This document shows, in pieces, positions 8,961 to 18,234 of a stretch of DNA of 61,326 bases. The notes beneath the pieces are model-generated. The model saw only the letters and a list, made by a program, of their open reading frames with translations, was not told the DNA's origin and made no database searches. Source of the DNA: CAZHBA01 sp964530225 (lineage in GTDB: Bacteria; Pseudomonadota; Alphaproteobacteria; UBA6615); NCBI GenBank assembly GCA_964530225.1, contig CAZHBA010000092.1, positions 1 to 61,326 of the forward strand. The letters run 5' to 3'. The position numbers and the translations under genes were made by a program. The stretch's first letter is position 1, and every line of letters starts with the position of its first letter.

Positions 8961-9180
8961 TCCTGGTCTTCGCCGTAGCCAAAATTACGCGCCGTGTACC
9001 CGGCGTGGAATTCACCAAAGGTGATCTATGGATATTGTGCTCGGTAACCGGGGCTCTGGCAACTCGGCAGACACTCCCGTACTGTATCCGCACCCGGGCT
9101 GAGGAAAAATATAATCGAATAGCGGGTTTCCTCTTCTCGACGTACGGCCTTTACAAATGTCTCGTGCCGAGAGGCGTGAC
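8957..9180 (-). pseudogene. Relic of a second 2OG-Fe(II) dioxygenase (C-terminal 70 codons)
   Basis: The minus strand encodes a clear paralogue of the C-terminus of the neighbouring oxygenase: ETRYSIIFFLSPGADTV matches ESRYSNIFFLYPSVNAV, and after an in-frame TAG at 9026-9028 the text ITFGEFHAGYTARNFGYGED matches VTFGEFHADYAARNFGYAED. The iron-binding core is gone; upstream DNA belongs to a different decayed gene, so the relic was made by deletion. Its final TGA overlaps the start of the intact oxygenase, so the two were once a coupled tandem pair. Confidence 0.75.
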
Positions 9181-9599
9181 CCATCTGTCCGCGAGATTTT
9201 TCAGCACCAGCCGCCTGTGGCAGTGGTGCGGTGCGTCTTCGCTTCATAAGAAACTGGCGTCCATAAGGCTCGCCGGATCGACAACACCCTCGACGCGCCG
9301 CCCGGCGAGTAAATCTATGAAGCGCTGTCCGTAGCTGTCCCCGTCAATCTTTTTTGCCCAGTAGTCGTCGAACATATCCGGTGTTGGCGTAAACAGCAGC
9401 TCGGTTTGACAACCGATCTCGCCAATCTATTTCAAGAAGAACTCCAGGTCGTGTCTTTGGCAAACCCCAACAATTGCGAACTCCGGTTGAGGCGCACGTC
9501 AATCAATATCTGCACCCTAGCGTTGTTCAGGCGACCGAAAAAATCCGCCATCGATGTCTTGGTGAAGCCGATGGTGAAAAGGGCATGTCGCTTTTCCAT
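9180..9599 (-). pseudogene. Decayed DUF488 family gene
   Basis: From ATG at 9599 the frame reads FTIGFTKTSMADFFGRL and LIDVRLNRSSQLLGFAKD, the N-terminal signature of DUF488 proteins. A frameshift near 9450 moves the rest to another frame, reading LEFFLK, a TAG at 9427-9429, then LLFTPTPDMFDDYWAKK. At 9244-9246 a TGA sits where the family's conserved Cys of CSE is expected, followed by SEDAPHHCHRRLV, the family C-terminus. There are three separate lesions. The 3' end runs into the oxygenase relic, marking a deletion junction. Confidence 0.65.
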
Positions 9600-9629
9600 C
9601 TTGAGCTGGCCGAGCTATTTTAAGGATAA

Positions 9630-9741
9630 ATACTCCCTCCCCAACTCTCCCCCACAAGGGGGGAGTAACGGCGGTGCGGATTGTGCCGTTAAAGTTTTTT
9701 CCTTGATGGGGGAGAACCTAGGTCGGGGGTGAAGTTTTCTA
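9630..9741. repeat. Dispersed palindromic repeat, copy B
   Basis: Partner of the repeat at 7791-7900, sharing ATACTCCC, CCACAAGGGGGG, CCTTGATGGGGG and a terminal GGGGGTGA-like stretch, with a variable centre. It ends exactly over the stop codon of the acyl-CoA synthetase gene. Like copy A it lies immediately 3' of a minus-strand gene, so a role as terminator or mRNA-end structure is possible. Confidence 0.65.
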
Positions 9742-11391
9742 CTGCGCCGCCTGCTTCGCCACCTCTCGTTCGCGTAGCACCTTGCGTTGGATCTTACCGG
9801 TCGTCGTCATCGGCAGCTCGGTGACGAATTCAACCTCACGCGGATATTCGTGGGCAGCGAGGCGGCGTTTGACATGCTCCTGTACTTCGATGGCCAGATC
9901 GTCCGACGGTTCGAAACCGTCGTTCAAGATCACGAACGCCTTGACCCGCTCGGTGCGCGCTGGGTCGGGAGCGCCGATCACCGCAGACATGGCCACCGCC
10001 GGGTGGCCGAACAGGCAATCCTCCACTTCCGCCGGGCCGATGCGGTAACCCGCCGAGGTGATTACATCATCGGCGCGGCCGACGAAGAAAATCCAGCCAT
10101 TCTCGTCCTGGGTCGCGGTGTCGCCGCTGACCAGCCATTGGGCTCCGTCTTCGCCGGTGACAAATTTGTCTCGCGTCGCCTCCGGCTGCTGCCAATATTC
10201 TAGGAACATAATCGGATTGGGCGCTCTGCAGCAGATACTACCCAGTTCGCCCGGTGCGACGCGGCGTCCCGCCTCATCGAGGATAGCCAGATCGAATCCC
10301 GGCGAGGCGCGGCCCATGGAGCCGGGCGGCGGCGTCATGATGCCGCCACAGCAGCCCACCATGACGTTGCACTCGGTTTGGCCGTAGGCCTCGTTGATAA
10401 TCACGCCGAGGGTCTCTTGGCCCCAGCCTATGAGCTCGGAGCCGAGCGCTTCGCCACCGGAGAACACGGTGCGCAGACTGTAGTTCCAGCGGTCGCGCGG
10501 GTTTGCCACCTGGCGCATCATCTTTAGGCCCGTCGGCGGGACGAAGGCGACATTGATGCCGAAGCGAGCGATCAGTTCGAACGCCGCTTCTGCGTCGAAC
10601 TTGCCCGGTGGGTTGATAACTTGGGGCACACCGCGGTAAAGCGCCGGCATCATCACGTCGAACAAGCCGCCGATCCATGCCCAGTCGGCCGGCGTCCAGG
10701 CGACGTCGCCGGGTTGCGGAAAGAAGTCGAAGATCATCTCGACACCGGGCATGTGGCCGATCAAGACGCGGTGGGCGTGCAGTGCGCCCTTGGGCGGGCC
10801 GGTGGTGCCCGAGGTGTAGATCAGCAGCGCCGGATCCTCGGCCAATGTGTCCACGGGGCCGAACTTGTCGGATGCGCCAGCCAGCTCGTCGTGGAAATCC
10901 AACGCGCCGCCGGCGCCGTCGTCGCAGGAGCCGTCGATCGACAGCACCAGTTCCAGATCGGGTAGGCGGTCGCGGATCTCGGCAATCTTGGCGGCGTTGG
11001 CGCGGTCAGTGATGAGGGCGCGGGCACCGGAATTTGCCAGCCGGTACTCCAACGCATCAGCGCCGAACAGAACGAATAGCGGCACCGATACTAGACCGGC
11101 CTTGTAGATGGCGATGTGGGCGACCACCGTCTCGGGTGCTTGCGGCAACAGAATGCCGACCCGGTTGCTGCGGTTAAGACCGTGCGCCAGCAAGCGATTG
11201 GCGAGCCGGTTCGACAGGCGCTTCAGGTCGCTGAAGGTGTATTCGCGTACTTCGCTGCCGGGCAGCGGATGGATCAGCGCTACATCGCGCTGGCGCTGCT
11301 TGTCGCACACGGCGACTCCCATGTTGAAACGCTCGGGCACGCGCCAGCGATGGCGCGCACGCATGGCCTCGTAACTAGCCGCTGGTTTCAT
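9739..11391 (-). CDS. AMP-dependent acyl-CoA synthetase
   Basis: Activates a carboxylic acid to acyl-AMP and then acyl-CoA. All core motifs are visible: the phosphate loop IYTSGTTGPPKGA, YGQTECN, SGDTATQDENGW, the hinge FVGRADDVITSAGYRIG, and the C-terminal TTTGKIQRKVLRE with the catalytic lysine. The start is set at 11391 (MKPAASYEAM), giving 550 residues, the normal size. The longer frame to 11547 adds 52 residues without family character. It most resembles medium-chain or acetyl/propionyl-type synthetases; the chain-length preference cannot be fixed. It stands alone on its strand next to the relic-rich region. Confidence 0.88.
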   Translation of the reverse strand: MKPAASYEAMRARHRWRVPERFNMGVAVCDKQRQRDVALIHPLPGSEVREYTFSDLKRLSNRLANRLLAHGLNRSNRVGILLPQAPETVVAHIAIYKAGLVSVPLFVLFGADALEYRLANSGARALITDRANAAKIAEIRDRLPDLELVLSIDGSCDDGAGGALDFHDELAGASDKFGPVDTLAEDPALLIYTSGTTGPPKGALHAHRVLIGHMPGVEMIFDFFPQPGDVAWTPADWAWIGGLFDVMMPALYRGVPQVINPPGKFDAEAAFELIARFGINVAFVPPTGLKMMRQVANPRDRWNYSLRTVFSGGEALGSELIGWGQETLGVIINEAYGQTECNVMVGCCGGIMTPPPGSMGRASPGFDLAILDEAGRRVAPGELGSICCRAPNPIMFLEYWQQPEATRDKFVTGEDGAQWLVSGDTATQDENGWIFFVGRADDVITSAGYRIGPAEVEDCLFGHPAVAMSAVIGAPDPARTERVKAFVILNDGFEPSDDLAIEVQEHVKRRLAAHEYPREVEFVTELPMTTTGKIQRKVLREREVAKQAAQ

Positions 11392-11722
11392 CTTTGTGCT
11401 GTCCCCAGATACGTCTAGCCGCGACGATAGCGCTGGATTACACGGGTAGGCAATGCCAAAGACCCAAATTAATGAAGCCGGTGGCCGATTCAGAAATGAG
11501 GGCTTTGAAGCGATAAAAGGGCTGATAACTGTGCCATTTAGGGTCACAAACTCGTGACGTTGTGTGATTTTTATTAACCAAGGAAACGGTTATCTCAATA
11601 CCCGTGATCATTGTGCTTCTCCAATCTACTTACGCTTAGGGCAACTAATGGCAGCGCATGCGCCGCCATCTTTTTTTTCGGAGTGGGTCGCGCGATACTG
11701 CAATCGAAATGGAAGAACTGGG

Positions 11723-12724
11723 ATGATCATCACATCTTTATTCACTACCCAAAAATGGAGCCGCGTCGGTGCGGCAGTCAGCGCCTTCGTCCTTCTTATA
11801 GTCGTGTCGGCGGCAGGCGAAGCCAATCCGGCGTTCTGGAAGCTCGAATGGCCGAACACGGATTTTTCAAAATCGAGTGTTCCATTTGACGAAATTTTCT
11901 CCGGTGGTGTGCCGAAGGATGGCATCCCGCCGATCGACAGGCCACGCTTCGCATCGATTGCGGATGTCAGTCGGCTGTATAAGGGCACCGAACCGGTTAT
12001 AACGGTGAACGTCACCGGTGACGCCAAGGCTTATCCGTTAGGTATTCTGATGACCCATGAGATTGTCAATGATGAGCTTGGCGGCAAGCCCATCACGGTC
12101 ACCTACTGTCCGTTGTGCAACTCCGCCATTGTGTTCGACCGCAATATCGACGGCAAAATTTACGACTTTGGTGTGTCCGGCAAACTGCGCAATTCCGACC
12201 TTGTAATGTGGGACCGGCAAACGCAAAGCTGGTGGCAGCAGTTCATCGGCGAGGGCATCGTCGGCGAAATGACTGGCACGAAGCTCACCATGCTGCCGGT
12301 GCGAGTTGAATCCTTCGATAAATTCAAAGGGCGCTTTCCCGATGGACAGGTGCTGGTGAGCCCGCGTGGTGGACCCGGGTTTAATCCCTATGCTGGCTAT
12401 GATTCCTCGCCGCAGCCATTCCTCTACCGCGGTTCGTTTCCCGAAGGCATACGGCCGCTCGATTACGTTTTAGCGGTCGGCGGCGAGGCCTGGTCGATCG
12501 ATTTGTTACGGCGCGAAAAGCGGGTGGAGAAGGGTGATTTAGTTATCACCTGGGAGCCGGGACAGAACGCCGCCATGGACGAGCGCAACATTTCCGACGG
12601 CCAAGATATTGGCAATATCGTCGTGCAGCGCAAAGAAGGCAGCAAGCTGGTCGACGCCGTTCACGATGTGACCTTTGCATTCTCGTTCCACGCCTTCAAC
12701 AAGGGAGGCACGATTAATAAGTAG
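11723..12724 (+). CDS. DUF3179 domain-containing exported protein
   Basis: Protein of unknown function, 333 residues from the ATG at 11723, which has GGAAG upstream and gives a signal peptide (AVSAFVLLIVVSAAGEA). The frame continues upstream to 11564, but that part looks like noise. The DUF3179 signature is YCPLCNSAIVFDR, followed by the conserved SWWQQFIGEG and a late HDVTFAFSFHAF. The CPLC pair suggests a redox or metal role, which is inference. A decayed paralogue starts immediately after its stop codon. Confidence 0.85.
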   Translation: MIITSLFTTQKWSRVGAAVSAFVLLIVVSAAGEANPAFWKLEWPNTDFSKSSVPFDEIFSGGVPKDGIPPIDRPRFASIADVSRLYKGTEPVITVNVTGDAKAYPLGILMTHEIVNDELGGKPITVTYCPLCNSAIVFDRNIDGKIYDFGVSGKLRNSDLVMWDRQTQSWWQQFIGEGIVGEMTGTKLTMLPVRVESFDKFKGRFPDGQVLVSPRGGPGFNPYAGYDSSPQPFLYRGSFPEGIRPLDYVLAVGGEAWSIDLLRREKRVEKGDLVITWEPGQNAAMDERNISDGQDIGNIVVQRKEGSKLVDAVHDVTFAFSFHAFNKGGTINK

Positions 12725-13460
12725 CCTGCCGCACCTATCCGCTACGTATTTTGCTGTGGCACGATATGGTTAATGAGGAAATGGACGGTGTGCCGGTTTT
12801 GATCAGTTATTGCCTGTTGTGCAATTCCGGCGTTGTCTTCGACTAGCGGGCCGACGGTAAAGTACTTGAATTCGGTAATACTGGACGCCTGTGCCACAAA
12901 GACATGGCAATATATGATAAACAGACCGAAAGCTGGTGGCAGCAATTTGTCGGCCAAGCGATGATCGGCTCGCTCACCGGCAAGTCCATGAAAACCCCGG
13001 CGGCACGGCTCGAATCTCTGGAAAAGGTCCGGTAGCGCGCACTCAACGGCAAGGTTCTGATCCCCAAAAACGAACGGGTGCGGCCCTATGGTGCTTCGTC
13101 CTGTATGGGCATGGATTCCCGCGCACTGCCCAGGGCCTTGGCGCGGATCAATTTCCCCTACGATTTGCCCAATGGCGTGCAGTCGCTGGAGAAGTTGGTG
13201 GTAATTGGCGAGCAAGCCTAAACGTTGGCGAAGCTCAAAGACGCCAAGCGCATCGAGGCCGACAATCTGGTGTTCACCTAGGAGGCAGATCAGAACTCGT
13301 TGCACAACGTTTCCCTGATACTGACCGGCCGCGATGTTGGTAAAGTGGTCGTCAGACAGTGGGGCTCGGGGGCAGGTTCGAAGACGTTCCTTACGATGTC
13401 ACATTCGCCTTTGCCTTCCGGGTGTTCCAGCCGGATGGTGTTTTGCATCTAAGCCCTTGA
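12725..13460 (+). pseudogene. Decayed second copy of the DUF3179 gene
   Basis: Directly downstream of the intact gene, one frame reads SYCLLCNSGVVFD, TESWWQQFVGQAMIGSLTGK and SLEKLVVIGEQA, parallel to the intact protein, but is cut by TAG at 12844, TAG at 13033, TAA at 13219 and TAG at 13279. A frameshift near 13380 then leads to VPYDVTFAFAFRVF and a final TGA at 13458-13460. The N-terminal third (signal peptide and first strands) is missing. This is a divergent tandem paralogue rather than a recent duplicate. Confidence 0.85.
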
Positions 13461-13583
13461 GCTAGAATAATGAGTAGCGGTCGCATCGACCCTACCCAGC
13501 TGGTCGGGTATAATCGCATTTGACCGATTCCCGCCGCATATAAAATGACGATATACGGGTCGGAGACCGAGGAATTAGACACC

Positions 13584-15692
13584 ATGCCGCTCGACCAAGC
13601 CCGTAACGACAAGTCGCAGGAGGCCAATGCAAAAGTGGAACTATTCCACTCAACATGTCCCCACGACTGCCCGAGTACTTGTGCTTTGGAGGTGGAGCGC
13701 CTCGATCCGAAAACCATCGGTCGTGTGCGGGGCGCTGCCGGAAATCCTTATACGAGTGGCGTCGTTTGTGCCAAGGTCGCGCGCTACGCCGAACGAACTC
13801 ATCATCCCGACCGATTAATCACGCCGCTGCGACGGGTTGGCGAAAAAGGAGTAGGGCGCGGCGCCTTCAAGCCCTTGTCATGGGACGATGCGCTGGACGA
13901 GGTCGCCGAGCGTCTACTCCTGGCCGAGCAGTCCTACGGCGCGGAAACAGTGTGGCCATTTTACTATGCTGGTACCATGGGGCTCATTCAGCGCGACGGC
14001 ATCGAGCGGCTGCGCCACGTCAAGCGCTATTCGCGCCAGCATTCGACCTTCTGTATCGCCTTGTCCGATGCCGGATGGGAGGCGGGCACTGGATCGAAGC
14101 GCGGTGTCGACTCATTGGAGATGGGTGAGTCCAATTTAATCGTGGTGTGGGGTGCCAATCCGGTCCATACCCAGGTCAACGTCATGACCCATATCGCGCG
14201 GGCGCGCAAGAAGCACGGGGCCAAGCTGGTTGTTGTCGATCCTTACCGCACCCCGACAGCGTCCCAGGCCGATTTGCATCTAATGATCAATCCGGGCACC
14301 GATGGGGCGCTAGCCTGTGCGGTGATGCATGTGCTGTTCAGGGAAGGGTTCGCTGACCGAAACTACATGGCGCGTTACACCGATGCACCCGATGAGCTAG
14401 AACGGCACCTGGAAACACGTACGCCAGAGTGGGCGGCGGCGATAACTAGCCTCGGCGTGGAGGAGATCGTTACCTTTGCGCGCCTGTACGGGCAAACCAA
14501 GCGTACCTTCTTGCGTCTTGGCTATGGGTTTACACGTTCGCGCAACGGTGCAGCGCAAATGCATGCGGCAAGCTGTCTGCCGGCGGTGACCGGGGCGTGG
14601 CAGCATCGCGGCGGCGGTGCGCTCTATTCCAACGGTGCCGGGCTCTACAACCTCGATTTCACGCTGACCATGGGGCTCGATTGTGTTGATAAAAGCGTGC
14701 GTGTACTCGATCAGTCGCGTATCGGGCCGGTCCTGACCGGCGATCCAAGCGACCTTGGCGACGGGCCGCCGGTGACCGGGTTATTCATCCAGAATACCAA
14801 CCCGATGAATGTTGCGCCCGAGCAATTGAAAGTGCGTGCGGGCTTCGCCCGCGACGATCTATTCGCCTGCGTACACGAGCAGTTTCTCACCGAGACCGCC
14901 GAGATGGCCGATATCGTACTGCCGGCGACGACTTTCCTCGAGCACGATGACATGTATATCGCCGGCGGGCACACCTATTTCCAGGTGGCCAAGCGGGTCA
15001 TCGAGCCAGTCGGCGAGTCCCGACCCAACCACTGGGTGCACTGCGAGCTAGCGAAGCGCCTGGGCGCCGAGCATCGCGGTTTTCAGATGAGCGAATGGGA
15101 GCTGATGGACGAGACCCTGCGCGCCTCGGGCTATCCCGATGCCGAAACCATCTGGCGTGGCCATTGGGAAAATCGTGCGCTACCGTTCGAAGAAGCCCAT
15201 TACCTAGACGGGTTTGCTCACGCAGACGGCAAATTCCACTTCAGGCCGGATTGGTCCACGCTTGGCCCACTGCACGAAGCTATGCCTGATCTACCCGATC
15301 ATTTCGGTGTCATTGACCGAACCTCAGCCGAGCATCCCTATCGCCTGGTGACGGCACCGTCTCGCAACTATCTCAATACCAGTTTCGCCGAGACAAAGAC
15401 CTCGATAGCTAAGGAAGGACGGCCGGAGGCAAAAATTCATCCAGATATTTGTGCCGAACTTGGCTTGATGGCGGGTGGATTGGTGCGCCTCGGCAACGAG
15501 CAGGCGTCAGTGGCAATCCATGTTTGCCCCTTCGACGGCGTTCAACTCCATACCGTGATTGTCGAGGGTATTTGGCCGAACAAGGCGTTCGTCGAAGGTA
15601 TTGGCATCAATGCCCTGGTCAGCGCCGATCGTGGAAGGCCCAATGGTGGCGCGGTGTTTCACGATACCGCGGTTTGGATGAGGCCGACCTGA
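13584..15692 (+). CDS. Molybdopterin-dependent oxidoreductase (DMSO reductase superfamily)
   Basis: Large catalytic subunit carrying bis-MGD molybdenum or tungsten. The N-terminal 4Fe-4S domain has CPHDCPSTC and then VVCAKV, giving four cysteines. The family core shows the cofactor-binding WGANPVHTQ and IQNTNPMNVAPEQ, and a C-terminal dinucleotide-binding domain (PYRLVTAPSRNYLNTSF). No Tat leader is seen, so it is probably cytoplasmic, like formate dehydrogenase- or BisC-type enzymes. ATG 13584 has GAGGA upstream; an earlier ATG at 13545 lacks one. No electron-transfer subunit is adjacent. The substrate is unknown. It ends 2 bases before the proposed mipZ start. Confidence 0.88.
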   Translation: MPLDQARNDKSQEANAKVELFHSTCPHDCPSTCALEVERLDPKTIGRVRGAAGNPYTSGVVCAKVARYAERTHHPDRLITPLRRVGEKGVGRGAFKPLSWDDALDEVAERLLLAEQSYGAETVWPFYYAGTMGLIQRDGIERLRHVKRYSRQHSTFCIALSDAGWEAGTGSKRGVDSLEMGESNLIVVWGANPVHTQVNVMTHIARARKKHGAKLVVVDPYRTPTASQADLHLMINPGTDGALACAVMHVLFREGFADRNYMARYTDAPDELERHLETRTPEWAAAITSLGVEEIVTFARLYGQTKRTFLRLGYGFTRSRNGAAQMHAASCLPAVTGAWQHRGGGALYSNGAGLYNLDFTLTMGLDCVDKSVRVLDQSRIGPVLTGDPSDLGDGPPVTGLFIQNTNPMNVAPEQLKVRAGFARDDLFACVHEQFLTETAEMADIVLPATTFLEHDDMYIAGGHTYFQVAKRVIEPVGESRPNHWVHCELAKRLGAEHRGFQMSEWELMDETLRASGYPDAETIWRGHWENRALPFEEAHYLDGFAHADGKFHFRPDWSTLGPLHEAMPDLPDHFGVIDRTSAEHPYRLVTAPSRNYLNTSFAETKTSIAKEGRPEAKIHPDICAELGLMAGGLVRLGNEQASVAIHVCPFDGVQLHTVIVEGIWPNKAFVEGIGINALVSADRGRPNGGAVFHDTAVWMRPT

Positions 15693-15694
15693 TC

Positions 15695-16606
15695 GTGGTT
15701 GACGAGATCACAACCGCAACGTCGGGTACCGCCAACGGGCAGCCTCTGGCGAATCGTGTTCGCAACGCCAAGGTCATCGTGTTTGGCAACGAGAAGGGCG
15801 GCACCGGCAAGTCGACCACGGCGATGCACGTTATCATTGGCTTGTTGCGGGAGGGCTACCGGGTCGGTGCCATCGATCTTGATGCCAGGCAGGCTACTCT
15901 GTCGCGCTACTTCGATAACCGGCGCATTTATGCCGCCCGAAATGGTTTGAAGTTACCCCACCCGTTGTACCGGACGGTGAGGCATAGCAAATTACGCGAC
16001 CGGATCGCCGTTGAAGAAGAGGAGCGCGAGCGGCTGATCCGGGCGATGGCGGCGTTGTCGGGCTGCGATTACATCGTTCTGGACACGCCCGGTAGCGACA
16101 ACCACCTATCGCGTGAGGGGCATTCCCACGCCGATATCCTCATCACCCCGATGAACGACAGTTTCGTCGATTTAGACCTGCTCGGACGCATCGATTTGGG
16201 TACCCATAAAATGCTGGCACCGAGTAAATATTCCGAGATGCTCTGGGAGCAGAAAAAACGGCGGCTGGAACGTGGCGATGGTGCGATGGAGTGGATCGTC
16301 ATGCGCAACCGCTTGGCGACTTTGGATTCCCACAACAGGAGGCATATGGATCAGGCGCTGGCTGATTTGTCCCGTAGGCTGGGTATGCGTTTGGTCGCCG
16401 GATTTAGCGAACGGACCATTTTTCGCGAACTGTTTTTGAAGGGCTTGACTCTGCTTGATATCCGCGATGGCAGAACCGACGTACCTCTCACCATGTCGCA
16501 CGTGGCGGCGTTGCAGGAGGTTCGTAACGTGATGCGGGAGATCGGCGTCGAGCGGCGGGAAAAAAGAAGACCGATACCGCGGCACCAGAGTTGGAACTGT
16601 CGATGA
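15695..16606 (+). CDS. mipZ: Division-plane positioning ATPase MipZ
   Basis: ParA/MinD-type ATPase that places FtsZ in alphaproteobacteria by forming a gradient from the poles. The deviant Walker A is GNEKGGTGKST (residues 31-41 from GTG 15695). MipZ-specific text follows: IDLDARQATLSRYFDNRR, DYIVLDTPGSDNHLSR, TPMNDSFVDLDLLG, and WIVMRNRLATLDSHN. The start is unclear: GTG 15695 or TTG 15674 both fit, the latter overlapping the oxidoreductase stop. The open frame upstream (to 15449) is antiframe noise of the oxidoreductase. No parB is adjacent, as in other genomes. Confidence 0.92.
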   Translation: MVDEITTATSGTANGQPLANRVRNAKVIVFGNEKGGTGKSTTAMHVIIGLLREGYRVGAIDLDARQATLSRYFDNRRIYAARNGLKLPHPLYRTVRHSKLRDRIAVEEEERERLIRAMAALSGCDYIVLDTPGSDNHLSREGHSHADILITPMNDSFVDLDLLGRIDLGTHKMLAPSKYSEMLWEQKKRRLERGDGAMEWIVMRNRLATLDSHNRRHMDQALADLSRRLGMRLVAGFSERTIFRELFLKGLTLLDIRDGRTDVPLTMSHVAALQEVRNVMREIGVERREKRRPIPRHQSWNCR

Positions 16607-16662
16607 CGAGCGGAACGATACCCTAGACGGGCAACGGAGGACCCTGGGTCCATAGCGTTAAT

Positions 16663-17382
16663 ATGACTGGGACGAGCGACAAATTGACACCGGTGAAGTC
16701 GAGCGATACCGAAGTTCAGGCGTTTCTGGACAAGGTGGCGGCGGTGCCGCAATCGACCCCGCCAGGCCAGCGCGGCCGGCTGCTGTTTGCCATCGATGCC
16801 ACCGCTAGCCGCGAACCGACCTGGGATATGGCGTGTGCGATACAATCGGAGATGTTTGCTGCCACGCAGGGGCTCGGCGGGTTGGAGGTGCAGCTGGCCT
16901 TCTATCGTGGTTTCGGCGAAATGAAAGTCACCAAATGGCTAGGCGGATCGCAGGAACTGGTAAATCGCATGACCAAGGTGCGCTGCCTGGCCGGGCGCAC
17001 GCAAATCCGTAAGGTTTTGCGGCACGCGCTGAAGGAGACCAAGCGCGATAAAGTAAACGCGTTAGTGTTCGTCGGCGATGTCATTGAAGAGGACATCGAC
17101 GAGTTGGGCCATTTGGCCGGCCAACTGGGTCTTGTCGGGGCGCCCGTATTCATTTTCCACGAGGGTGGCGAGCCGGTTTCGCAACGGGGTTTTCAGCAGA
17201 TTGCCCGGCTCTCGAACGGTGCCTATTGCGCTTTCGATGCCGGCAGCGCCGCGCAATTGAGTGAATTACTCAAGGCAGTCGCCGTCTATTCCGCCGGGGG
17301 GCGCTTGGCACTTGAAGATTACGGACGCCGCACCGGCGGCAAAGCTTTGCAAATAACCCATCAGATATCTGGTAAAAGCTGA
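16663..17382 (+). CDS. VWA domain-containing protein
   Basis: A 239-residue protein with one von Willebrand A-type fold: LLFAIDATASRE (residues 40-51) supplies a metal-site DxTxS variant of the DxSxS motif, and VNALVFVGDVIEED gives the second acidic strand. It has no signal peptide or membrane segment. It lies between mipZ and a membrane J-domain gene, 9 bases before the latter, as a likely operon. The role is unknown; a scaffold linked to envelope or division functions is only suggested by position. Confidence 0.75.
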   Translation: MTGTSDKLTPVKSSDTEVQAFLDKVAAVPQSTPPGQRGRLLFAIDATASREPTWDMACAIQSEMFAATQGLGGLEVQLAFYRGFGEMKVTKWLGGSQELVNRMTKVRCLAGRTQIRKVLRHALKETKRDKVNALVFVGDVIEEDIDELGHLAGQLGLVGAPVFIFHEGGEPVSQRGFQQIARLSNGAYCAFDAGSAAQLSELLKAVAVYSAGGRLALEDYGRRTGGKALQITHQISGKS

Positions 17383-17391
17383 GGGCTGACG

Positions 17392-18117
17392 ATGGTGCCA
17401 TGGCTTATTTTCGCGATCGCCGTCATTGGCGGCCTTTATCTCGTCGCCCGCTGGTGGGTGCAGGCTGAACCGCGTCAGATCTTGAAGGCGTTGCGCTGGG
17501 TGGCGGTGGCCATTGGTCTGATCCTGCTGGCATTTATAGTTCTGTCCGGGAGATGGAGTTGGTTACCGGGTTTGCTGCTTTTCGCGCTTCCCTGGCTGTC
17601 CCGGTTTCGCGCTATCAATACCATGCGCAAAAATGCCCGTGGTCCGCGGCCGGGTCAATCGAGCGAGGTCAGCACGCGGTTTCTACGCATGGAGTTGGAC
17701 CACGACAGCGGCGAGATGACCGGTGACGTTATAGCGGGTCAGCACGAGGGTTGCCGTATAGAAAAAATGAATCTTGGAGAGTTGATCCGGTTGTGGCGTG
17801 AATGTGCGGCGGAAGACGAGCAATCGCGTCTGGTGCTCGAAAACTACCTGGACCGTGGTCATCCTGAATGGCGCCGCGTTGCCGGTGCTGGTCCGCGCGA
17901 AGAAGCCTCCGGTGGCCGCAGCGACAGCCCGTGGACAACGACCGGAATGAGTGCCGACGAGGCGTGCGAAATTCTCGGTGTAGCACCAAGCGCAACGTCG
18001 GAAGATATCGAGAGCGCTTATCGGCGAGTCATGAAGAGCGCGCATCCCGACCATGGCGGGTCGGATTGGATGGCGGCCAAGGTTAATCAGGCAAAAGACA
18101 TACTTTTAGGCCGTTAG
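17392..18117 (+). CDS. Membrane-anchored J-domain (DnaJ-like) protein
   Basis: A 241-residue co-chaperone with two N-terminal hydrophobic segments (about residues 3-19 and 35-70) and a C-terminal J domain from about 186 on, including ILGVAPSATSEDIESAY and the diagnostic HPD at 218-220. This C-terminal J domain with N-terminal anchors resembles the Tim14/DjlC-type proteins common in alphaproteobacteria rather than DnaJ itself. It should stimulate DnaK at the membrane. It follows the VWA gene closely, as part of the mipZ cluster. Confidence 0.85.
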   Translation: MVPWLIFAIAVIGGLYLVARWWVQAEPRQILKALRWVAVAIGLILLAFIVLSGRWSWLPGLLLFALPWLSRFRAINTMRKNARGPRPGQSSEVSTRFLRMELDHDSGEMTGDVIAGQHEGCRIEKMNLGELIRLWRECAAEDEQSRLVLENYLDRGHPEWRRVAGAGPREEASGGRSDSPWTTTGMSADEACEILGVAPSATSEDIESAYRRVMKSAHPDHGGSDWMAAKVNQAKDILLGR

Positions 18118-18234
18118 CTTTTTGGTTAACTCTTCCTGCTACAGGTTGCGCACGCTCGAAACGCTATGGCACAAACGAATCGTTTTTAAATCGATACTGC
18201 CCTCATAGTATTTGCAACCGCTCGGCACACTTCC

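Noticed and set aside
11650..11678. Hairpin plus T8 run upstream of the DUF3179 gene
   Set aside because: The stem GGCAGCG/CGCCGCC has a mismatch and there is no plus-strand gene upstream to terminate; the support is too weak.
12725..13460. Stop-codon reassignment as the explanation of in-frame stops
   Set aside because: The broken genes contain TAG, TAA and TGA in positions with no single residue, while the intact core genes end normally with all three stops.
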